NCBI GenBank assembly: GCA_903930805.1
Contig: CAIYZZ010000007.1
Coordinates: 1-11,255 of the forward strand
Direction: 5' to 3'
Length of the DNA: 11,255 bases
Origin: an uncultured Rhodocyclaceae bacterium
GTDB taxonomy: Bacteria; Pseudomonadota; Gammaproteobacteria; Burkholderiales; Rhodocyclaceae
This document shows, piece after piece, positions 6,555-11,255 of the stretch. Made by a program: the position numbers and the translations under genes. Every line of letters begins with the position of its first letter. The first letter of the stretch is position 1. The notes beneath the pieces are model-generated. The model was not told the origin of the DNA and did not search any database. It saw nothing but the letters and a program-made list of their open reading frames with translations.

Positions 6555-7718
6555 ATGGCATACATCACTCGCAGAGAATATTGGCACGCCACAGTCCGCA
6601 ACAAGAAAGGGGTCGAGCAAACCCGGTATTTTGAGGACAAGGCAGCTGCCGAGGCTTGGGCCGGTTCGTCACTCATCAAGCTGGAAAAGGCAGGAGAGGT
6701 CTGGCAGGCAAGGGTAAGGAAAAAGGGCTGGCCTACCGAGTCAAAGTCGTTCCGCACCAAAACCGAGGCCGACGCCTGGGCCAAGCAGGTCGAGGCCGGG
6801 ATGGAGCGTGGCGCATACCAGTCAGCCTCGGATGCAGAGCGGACCACGCTGCGGGATCTGATCAAGGATTTCAAAACGGAATTTGCCCCTCACCATTACC
6901 GAGTCAGGCAGGATGAAAAGGAAGCTTGGCGCTATCAGCTCGCGCGCCTGGATAGCGCACTTGGTGAATACAGCCTCGCAGCCATCGATCAGAAGCTGGT
7001 GGCCAAGTTCCGCGATGAACGCCTCAAGGGGACGGCTGAGCGACCGAGCGTCAGTGAGAGCACCGTCAGGAAGGAAATTTACATGCTCTCGAAGGTTCTG
7101 GGTTTTGCCCAGAATGAAAAGGGCATCACCTTGCCAAGAGGTAATCCTGTCGAGAAAATCAGAAAGCCATCGGACAGTGCCGGTCGTGATCGTCGTCTCA
7201 CTGCCGATGAGTGGACCGCATTCACCAACGAGTGCAAGAAATCCAGAAACCCATGGCTATGGTCAGCAGTCCAGTTGGCCGTCGAGACGGCAATGCGACA
7301 AGGTGAACTGCTTGGCCTGACTTGGAGTCAGGTTGATCGAAAGCGCAAGCTGATACTCCTGCTTGACCCCGGAAAAATCAAGAACGAAGAACCCCGCGCT
7401 GTTCCTCTGTCACCCGCCGCACTGGAGCTTCTGGATAAGCTGCCGCGAAGCACGTCAGGCAAGGTTCTGCCTGTTGAGCGACTCACTCTGTATCACGCGT
7501 TCGGCTACGCCTGCGACCGCGCGAAGATCAAGAATTTCACATTCCATGATCTTCGTCACGAGGCCCTTTCTCGCCTAGCCGAAAGAGGAGATTTTTCAGT
7601 GCTCGAGTTGGCCGCAGTATCTGGGCACAAGACTTTGCAGATGCTGAAGCGATATACGCACCTGCAAGCCGAACGGCTGGCTGACAAGCTTGCCAAGAAA
7701 AGGACGAAGCGGGCTTAG
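6555..7718 (+). CDS. Tyrosine recombinase (integrase) of a tRNA-Ser-integrated element
   Basis: A 387-residue site-specific recombinase that would insert and excise the element at the tRNA-derived att site. The catalytic set is complete: R248 in METAMRQGELLGL-type context (TAMRQGELLGL), a lysine in GKIKNEEPRAVPL (273-285), HDLRH (331-335; H331 and R334), GHKT (H358) and the nucleophile Y367 in KRYTHL. A core-binding SAM-like domain covers about 95-205. The N-terminus is unusual because it carries two similar arm-binding-like modules. REYWHATVRNKKG and the following FEDKAAAEAWA (7-36) parallel GEVWQARVRKKGW and FRTKTEADAWA (47-76). The ATG at 6555 is the first start after the att-side repeats. 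A Shine-Dalgarno is not obvious. A hairpin with a T-run follows 43 bp after the stop, so the gene appears to be its own transcription unit. Confidence 0.95.
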   Translation: MAYITRREYWHATVRNKKGVEQTRYFEDKAAAEAWAGSSLIKLEKAGEVWQARVRKKGWPTESKSFRTKTEADAWAKQVEAGMERGAYQSASDAERTTLRDLIKDFKTEFAPHHYRVRQDEKEAWRYQLARLDSALGEYSLAAIDQKLVAKFRDERLKGTAERPSVSESTVRKEIYMLSKVLGFAQNEKGITLPRGNPVEKIRKPSDSAGRDRRLTADEWTAFTNECKKSRNPWLWSAVQLAVETAMRQGELLGLTWSQVDRKRKLILLLDPGKIKNEEPRAVPLSPAALELLDKLPRSTSGKVLPVERLTLYHAFGYACDRAKIKNFTFHDLRHEALSRLAERGDFSVLELAAVSGHKTLQMLKRYTHLQAERLADKLAKKRTKRA

Positions 7719-7760
7719 GCTGCGATCCTGTGACAGCCCAAGGCAGGTGCAGGCCTTTAT

Positions 7761-7785
7761 CAGGGAATCAAGTCCCTGCATTTTT
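7761..7785 (+). terminator. Rho-independent terminator after the integrase
   Basis: CAGGGA (7761-7766) pairs perfectly with TCCCTG (7773-7778) across a 6-nt loop, followed by CA and TTTTT (7781-7785). Its place 43 bp after the integrase stop and its orientation fit a terminator that isolates the integrase from the downstream operon. Confidence 0.65.
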
Positions 7786-7851
7786 GAAATGCGGCCGCCG
7801 TGTGCGCTTTTCGCCGACGCATCTCGAAAGCAGTTCTATAGACTGCCGTTC

Positions 7852-8265
7852 ATGGACGCGTTTTCCCTCTTGTGCTGCAAATCGGCGACTAAACGACACG
7901 ACGAGCTAAAAATCTGGCTCTACGTTGCGCTGGCGGCCATAGCATTTGTCATTTACGACAAGGGGGCCGAACTGTTCATCCTCGAACTCGCTTTTGCCGC
8001 GGCACTGTGCCTGCGGCAAGGTGCCGCGCTCGCTGCGAGAGCAATTCGAAAATCCGTCAATGTGATCACGGCTATCGGCGTCATGGACCGTGCCGAGGGC
8101 AGACAAGTACAGCATTGCATTGCAGGTATTGACCACGTGACAACGGTCACTGTTCGCCGCCGTTCATCGGAAAGCCGGCAGGCCTGCTTCGCGTCACTCG
8201 GGTTATCCCACCTCTGCCTGGCTTCACGCCTGCTGCCATTGCCGATCTCGATCGCCCGGCAATAA
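7852..8265 (+). CDS. Doubtful ORF with two hydrophobic segments
   Basis: An open frame of 137 codons from ATG 7852; the frame is open further upstream but crosses the integrase terminator. It contains two hydrophobic stretches, IWLYVALAAIAFVIY and LFILELAFAAALCL, separated by DKGAE, so a small membrane hairpin protein is conceivable. The C-terminal third is rich in Ser, Arg, Leu and Cys, unlike a structured domain. No Shine-Dalgarno precedes ATG 7852 or the alternative ATG 7789, and the promoter-like TATAGA (7837-7842) has only a poor -35. The gene is not recognised. The stretch may instead be a non-coding leader of the maintenance operon. Confidence 0.25.
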   Translation: MDAFSLLCCKSATKRHDELKIWLYVALAAIAFVIYDKGAELFILELAFAAALCLRQGAALAARAIRKSVNVITAIGVMDRAEGRQVQHCIAGIDHVTTVTVRRRSSESRQACFASLGLSHLCLASRLLPLPISIARQ

Positions 8266-8339
8266 GCCTGGCGCGACGCACAGTCCAACCGCGGGAGCTG
8301 CCCGCTGACCGTCCAGGCTGACGGGCTCACACCCTCGCA

Positions 8340-8365
8340 TGTCTCCCGCGTTTTCATTGGAGACA
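8340..8365 (+). promoter_or_regulatory. Hairpin enclosing the ribosome binding site of the AlpA-like gene
   Basis: TGTCTCC (8340-8346) is complementary to GGAGACA (8359-8365) across a 12-nt loop. The right arm is the Shine-Dalgarno GGAGA, five bases before ATG 8369. Folding would hide the ribosome binding site, so translation could be limited or regulated here. The function is inferred from complementarity only. Confidence 0.4.
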
Positions 8366-8368
8366 AAC

Positions 8369-8677
8369 ATGAACACCATTGATTTCGGAGGCCGCCTGGC
8401 CATCCATCCCGGCGAAGCCTTGTACCTCGTCGGCTACAGCCGCACCCTGCAGGGTGCCAAGAAAACCGCCCGCAACCTCATCTATCGCAACGCCTATCCT
8501 CTGCCACTGACCATCGTCGCCGGCCACCAGCGTGTCCTTGTGCGTGACCTGATGCGCTTAACCGGCAACGAAGAATCGGTTTCTCTCGCCGCCGTCGCGC
8601 CGGCCACTCCGAAACGGCGCAGCCCGGGCCGTCCGCGCAAGTTGGCACCAACCGTAGGAGCCAGCCATGAGCAATGA
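8369..8677 (+). CDS. AlpA-like small DNA-binding protein with C-terminal AT-hook
   Basis: A 102-residue protein. The segment from IHPGEALYLVGYSR through KTARNLIYRNAYPLPLTIVA to RVLVRDLMRL has the pattern of AlpA/PrtN-like helix-turn-helix proteins (a recognition element, then Y/F-P-L-P and a final V..DL). Such proteins act as excisionase regulators or directionality factors of integrated elements. The basic tail KRRSPGRPRK contains a GRP AT-hook core (GRPRK), expected to contact the minor groove of AT-rich DNA. ATG 8369 has GGAGA at five bases; the in-frame ATG 8339 has no ribosome site and is rejected. Its end overlaps the next start by 11 bases, so it is the first gene of the maintenance operon. 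The assignment is by pattern and moderately sure. Confidence 0.65.
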   Translation: MNTIDFGGRLAIHPGEALYLVGYSRTLQGAKKTARNLIYRNAYPLPLTIVAGHQRVLVRDLMRLTGNEESVSLAAVAPATPKRRSPGRPRKLAPTVGASHEQ

Positions 8678-9506
8678 CAGCATCGTCGTTCGCAAGCGCC
8701 GGCCCTATTCCTTGGTACCGGATGATGTTCTGGAGGACACACGTCTCAGCATGCGTGCCCGCCTGGCACTGGGCTGGATGTTGGGTCGTCCAGATGGCTG
8801 GGTTATCCGGATCACCCACATGATGAAAGTGCTCGGCATGAGCGAACACATCTGGACCGCGATTCGTAATGAGATCCAACAGGTGGGCTATTACCGGCAA
8901 ACACGGATCAGGCTGGAGACAGGCAGATTTGTCTGGGAAAAGGAAGTCATCGACTCGCCCGAGACACCATCCCCAAAAGTATCAGGGATGGTCGCAACCA
9001 CCCCTGGTGCAGCCAGGCATGACGATTCCAGGCCTGATGGTTTCGGGGATATACCACCCTCAAGTAAGCAAGATCAGTTACCACCACCACCTACCTCCTC
9101 CAGAAAGCACGCCCAGTCAGAGTCAACACCACAGCAGGTGGTGGAGGATATGGATGAACTGGTTGAAGCGGCTTACTGGCAGGCCATGAAGGCAGACAAG
9201 CCGATCATGAACCCGTCGGCATGGCGGGCCAGCGTCAGAAAACGTATTCAAGAAAATGGACCCAGCGCTGAAGACCTGTTGTGTCTCGATGACAGGCGCG
9301 CATTCCTCAAGACCCAGGAGCGCCATCAGGCCGAAGAAGCCGAGAAAGCTGCCAAGGCGGCACCCGTCTCAGATCCTGATGTCGCCAGGGAACGTGCGAG
9401 CAACCTGAGTCGCTCCTTTGGCAGATCGGCATCGCGCCGGAAAAATCCCGGCAACGGCGAAACGACGGTAAACCACCCTCAAGATGACGGAGAAACTTCA
9501 TCATGA
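8667..9506 (+). CDS. Winged-helix Rep-like replication protein
   Basis: A 279-residue protein with three parts. Residues 15-95 look like the winged helix of phage and plasmid replication proteins: the LSMRARLALGWMLGRPDGW stretch (27-45) precedes a recognition region, MKVLGMSEHIWTAIRNEI, and a YYRQTRIRLETGRFVWEKEV wing. Residues about 96-160 are a Pro/Ser/Gln-rich linker (QDQLPPPPTSS). The remainder, from VVEDMDELVEAAYWQAMKA, is helical and charged. The likely role is recognition of an origin on the excised element, although no origin could be identified. TAGGAG lies 6 nt before ATG 8667. The end overlaps parA as ATGA, so the two are translationally coupled. It could also be a transcriptional regulator of the partition genes. 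Confidence 0.6.
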   Translation: MSNDSIVVRKRRPYSLVPDDVLEDTRLSMRARLALGWMLGRPDGWVIRITHMMKVLGMSEHIWTAIRNEIQQVGYYRQTRIRLETGRFVWEKEVIDSPETPSPKVSGMVATTPGAARHDDSRPDGFGDIPPSSKQDQLPPPPTSSRKHAQSESTPQQVVEDMDELVEAAYWQAMKADKPIMNPSAWRASVRKRIQENGPSAEDLLCLDDRRAFLKTQERHQAEEAEKAAKAAPVSDPDVARERASNLSRSFGRSASRRKNPGNGETTVNHPQDDGETSS

Positions 9507-10162
9507 TTCTGGCAATCCTCAATACCAAGGGTGGCGTCGGCAAGACCACCACCGCCCTCAACCTGGCCATTGCCTGCAAGCTGCACGGACGGGATGTTCT
9601 GGCTGTCGATGGCGACCGGCAGGGCACCTTGATGGTAGCCCTGTCTGGCCGTGAGGTGGAACCCACGATTCCCTGCGTCCATTACCCCGATGGACAGGCA
9701 TTGCGTCAGCAGGTGAATCTGGCCAGGGAGCGCTATACCGACATCGTCATCGATGCAGGTGGAAGAGATTCCACGGCCTTGCGTGCTGCCCTGGTGCTGG
9801 CCGATCATGTTCTGATTCCATTGCAGCCGAGATCTTTCGATCTCTGGGCATTGAACGATATGACCGGCCTTCTGGCCCAGGCACGCGCTACCCGTGACAT
9901 CTCGGCCTCCGTCTTCCTGTGCATGGCCGATCCGACTGGCAGGGACAATGCCGAGACGGCTGGATCGTTGCCGCCAGGGGTGGGCTATGTCGATGCGCCA
10001 GTGATTCGCCGCAAGGCCGTCGCAATGCTCGCGGCCTTGGGCTGTTCGATCCTCGAATATCCGAGCCGCGACGAGAAGGCTGCCCATGAATACCGCTGCC
10101 TGGCCGCTGCGGTATTCGGTTTGCCGAACAGTGAAGTCAGTGGCGAAACGACGGAAGGATGA
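9503..10162 (+). CDS. parA: ParA-family partition ATPase
   Basis: A 219-residue MinD/ParA-type ATPase. The deviant Walker A motif KGGVGKTT (9-16) has the signature lysine K9. The A' region VDGDRQG (35-41) replaces the more common D-A-D-P-Q. Walker B is IVIDAGGRDS (81-90). The short form without an N-terminal helix-turn-helix is typical of type Ib plasmid and integrative-element ParA proteins. These move or position DNA with a small DNA-binding partner, here presumably the ribbon-helix-helix protein encoded 10 bp downstream. ATG overlaps the rep-like stop. The protein should keep the excised or replicating form of the element in dividing cells. Confidence 0.9.
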   Translation: MILAILNTKGGVGKTTTALNLAIACKLHGRDVLAVDGDRQGTLMVALSGREVEPTIPCVHYPDGQALRQQVNLARERYTDIVIDAGGRDSTALRAALVLADHVLIPLQPRSFDLWALNDMTGLLAQARATRDISASVFLCMADPTGRDNAETAGSLPPGVGYVDAPVIRRKAVAMLAALGCSILEYPSRDEKAAHEYRCLAAAVFGLPNSEVSGETTEG

Positions 10163-10172
10163 CGGTGAACCG

Positions 10173-10397
10173 ATGGCGAAACTACGGAAACCTGATGTAT
10201 CGCCTCTGCAGGCCGACATCGACGATTTCATCGATCAGGCCCCGGATGGCAGGAAGTCGCCCAAGCGGACGGAAAGGAAATACTCCATTACCGTGTCGAT
10301 TGCGCCGGCCGTTCTGGAACGGCTGGATGACTGGGCGCGCGGGAGGGGGATCAGCCGGGCGGCGGCGATTGCTGTGGCGGTGGCGAAGTTGAAATGA
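10173..10397 (+). CDS. Ribbon-helix-helix partner of ParA
   Basis: A 74-residue protein with a basic, flexible N-terminal half and a CopG/Arc-like ribbon-helix-helix in the second half. The strand is KYSITVSIA, followed by PAVLERLDDWARGRG and SRAAAIAVAVAKL. Small proteins of this kind act as the centromere-binding and ATPase-stimulating partner of short ParA proteins and as repressors of the par operon. The start chosen is ATG 10173, 10 bp after parA, with GGTGA upstream. A longer in-frame start at 10086 would overlap parA by 77 bases and add residues that read as parA shadow sequence. The 3' end overlaps TTGAAAT repeats leading into the next promoter, so it might also sense that region. Confidence 0.75.
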   Translation: MAKLRKPDVSPLQADIDDFIDQAPDGRKSPKRTERKYSITVSIAPAVLERLDDWARGRGISRAAAIAVAVAKLK

Positions 10398-10436
10398 GAT
10401 TTCAATCTTGAAATATAAACGCAAGTTGCGTATAGT
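10389..10436 (+). promoter_or_regulatory. Promoter and palindromic operator of the RelE/HigB-type module
   Basis: TTGAAA (10408-10413), a 17-bp spacer and TATAGT (10431-10436) form a strong sigma70-type promoter. The spacer contains the perfect 13-bp palindrome ACGCAA-G-TTGCGT (10419-10431), a likely antitoxin operator blocking polymerase. Three alternating half-sites, TTGAAAT (10389-10395), ATTTCAA (10399-10405) and TTGAAAT (10408-10414), overlap the end of the upstream gene and the -35. The predicted transcription start is at or next to the toxin ATG 10443. Confidence 0.75.
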
Positions 10437-10442
10437 TTTCCT

Positions 10443-10781
10443 ATGAAAGCAATCTTCGTCGAATTGCCTGCCTTCGCCAAGTATCGCCCGGAGTATCTGG
10501 ATGATGAAGGCTTTCGGGATTTGCAGAATTCCTTGATGGCAAACCCGGAAGCTGGTGACGTCATTGAGGGCACGGGAGGGCTGCGAAAGATTCGTCAGCC
10601 CGATCCGCGGCGAGGGAAGGGCAAGCGGGGTGGTTTGCGGGTGATCTATTACTGGTGGGACGGCAAGCGGCAATTCTGGCTGTTCACCCTGTATGACAAA
10701 GACGAGATGGATGACCTGAGCGCAAAAGAGAAGAAAGCGCTTAAGGACATGCTCAAACGTGAATTGGAGGCAAGACGATGA
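10443..10781 (+). CDS. RelE/HigB-type toxin
   Basis: A 112-residue protein of the RelE superfamily, whose members cleave mRNA on the ribosome. Recognisable features are the N-terminal FVELPAFAKYRPEYLDDEGF, then NPEAGDVIEGTGGLRKIR (34-51). The basic core GKGKRGGLRVIYYWW (58-72) carries the arginines and lysines expected for substrate cleavage, and the strand FWLFTLYDKDE follows. Length and motif order are normal, so it looks intact. Toxin-first order with the HTH antitoxin downstream is typical of higBA-like loci. No Shine-Dalgarno precedes ATG 10443, and the promoter places transcription start at the ATG, suggesting leaderless translation. The stop overlaps the antitoxin start as ATGA. Confidence 0.92.
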   Translation: MKAIFVELPAFAKYRPEYLDDEGFRDLQNSLMANPEAGDVIEGTGGLRKIRQPDPRRGKGKRGGLRVIYYWWDGKRQFWLFTLYDKDEMDDLSAKEKKALKDMLKRELEARR

Positions 10782-11092
10782 AAAAACGGAATCTATTTGC
10801 CGAGTTGGCCGAAGGCTTTGATGCGCTGGCCGAGGAACGTGCCGGGAAGCGGACGCTGCGTAGTCATGTGGTTGAGGCCAAACCCGCCCCCGAAGTTAGT
10901 GCCGACGAGCTGCTGGCGTTGCGGGAGCGTTTGCACCTTTCACGTCCAGTACTGGCCCGCTACCTGCGCACCAATCCCCGCACCTTGGAAAACTGGGAGC
11001 AGGGCCGGGCGAAGCCCAACGCACAGGCAGCACTGCTGATCCGTTTGGTGGAGCGCTACCCGGATACGATGGAGCGTCTGGCTCTGGTGTAG
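10778..11092 (+). CDS. HigA-type HTH antitoxin
   Basis: A 104-residue protein. An N-terminal segment MKKRNLFAELAEGFDALAEE probably contacts the toxin. A Cro/C1-type helix-turn-helix lies at about 46-77, with LSRPVLARYLRTNPRTLENW followed by EQGRAKPNAQAALLIRLVE. It should neutralise the RelE/HigB-type toxin and repress the shared promoter at the ACGCAAGTTGCGT palindrome. The start overlaps the toxin stop (ATGA), and GGAGG lies about 8 nt upstream inside the toxin gene, so translation is coupled. Confidence 0.9.
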   Translation: MKKRNLFAELAEGFDALAEERAGKRTLRSHVVEAKPAPEVSADELLALRERLHLSRPVLARYLRTNPRTLENWEQGRAKPNAQAALLIRLVERYPDTMERLALV

Positions 11093-11115
11093 GGTCAATT
11101 TAAAGGAGTCATAGG

Positions 11116-11255
11116 ATGAAACCAAAAATCAAGTCACGAAATCCTTTCGTGGCGCTCGCCAAGTTCCGTAAGGCGGGCGCCCACGAGAAAACGGCGAAAG
11201 CCCTGCGCCGGCACGAAAAGCAAACCTTGGCGAAGACCGTCAAGCAGTCGCCGGA
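11116..11255 (+). CDS. Small basic conserved protein, 3' end beyond window
   Basis: The visible 46 residues begin MKPKIKSRNPFVALAKF and continue RKAGAHEKTAKALRRHEKQ. This Lys/Arg-rich pattern, RNPFVA, FRKAGAHxK, KALRRxEK, matches a widespread family of short uncharacterised proteins of about 50 residues in gamma-proteobacteria. A DUF name (perhaps DUF7230) is recalled but not certain. The function is unknown; the charge suggests nucleic-acid or ribosome contact. AAAGGAG (11102-11108) lies 7 nt before the ATG. It begins 23 bp after the antitoxin stop and may be co-transcribed with the toxin-antitoxin pair. Confidence 0.65.
   Translation, partial: MKPKIKSRNPFVALAKFRKAGAHEKTAKALRRHEKQTLAKTVKQSP

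Larger units (their letters stand above)
7719..8368. other. Spacer between integrase and maintenance operon
   Basis: About 650 bases. It holds the integrase terminator and the doubtful frame at 7852-8265. A GC-rich segment then includes GCGGG-AGCTG-CCCGC (about 8290-8304), a short hairpin. The stretch ends with a hairpin that includes the next gene's ribosome binding site. No tRNA, CRISPR or recognisable small RNA was seen. Confidence 0.4.

Noticed and set aside
7953..8366. Minus-strand open frame opposite the integrase-operon spacer
   Set aside because: Composition is rich in Arg, Ser, Pro and Cys with no domain, and no promoter or ribosome site is visible; likely chance reading in GC-rich DNA.
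9080..9144. CCACCACC and GGTGGTGG inverted repeats within the rep-like gene, considered as an origin or iteron
   Set aside because: They encode the Pro-rich linker and adjacent codons and are low-complexity; there is no array of iterons or AT-rich tract.
10086..10172. Longer N-terminus for the ribbon-helix-helix protein starting at 10086
   Set aside because: It would overlap parA by 77 bases and the extra residues read as parA shadow sequence, while ATG 10173 has a suitable position after the parA stop.

Overview
The window looks like accessory DNA of a moderately GC-rich proteobacterium, probably gamma-proteobacterial or close to it. The basis is codon use, the tRNA-Ser(GGA)-like fragment and the protein families; the species cannot be named. 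Almost every gene belongs to a toxin-antitoxin-like module or to mobile-element maintenance. No housekeeping gene is visible.

Left half (1-6395), a defence/addiction-type island: a truncated ISAs1-type transposase tail (1-183); a minus-strand HTH antitoxin plus HipA-like kinase operon (1861 down to 243); a divergent plus-strand Fic-domain protein with an N-terminal winged helix (2207-3622); a small conserved but apparently decayed gene (3660-4088); and a second, more canonical hipBA operon on the plus strand (4264-5873). Each of the three regulator-bearing modules has its own palindromic or iterated site just upstream: a 16-bp inverted repeat, repeated GCGCCAAA half-sites, and twin AACGATCGTT palindromes. 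This suggests three separate autoregulated circuits. A gene-poor stretch (5874-6554) follows, with two terminator-like hairpins, direct repeats and an att-like tRNA fragment.

Junction (about 6230-6550): the 3' part of a tRNA-Ser(GGA) gene lies on the minus strand from the anticodon loop to CCA, with the 5' half missing. Immediately to its right are an 11-bp tandem repeat and a tyrosine integrase gene. This is the usual signature of an element integrated into a tRNA gene. The polarity implies that the element extends to the right and that the intact tRNA gene lies beyond the window. Similar GGGCA-containing repeats also lie to the left of the fragment, so two elements may be stacked at this site.

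Right half (6555-11255), the integrase-proximal part of an integrative element: the integrase, a terminator, a weakly supported ORF, then a tightly packed plus-strand operon. The operon encodes an AlpA-like small DNA-binding protein with an AT-hook tail, a winged-helix Rep-like protein, a ParA ATPase and a ribbon-helix-helix partner. These overlap or nearly touch and look like a replication/partition core. Next come a RelE/HigB-type toxin and HTH antitoxin pair with their own promoter, apparently leaderless, and the start of a small basic conserved protein running off the end. Together these genes would integrate the element, keep the excised form and penalise its loss.
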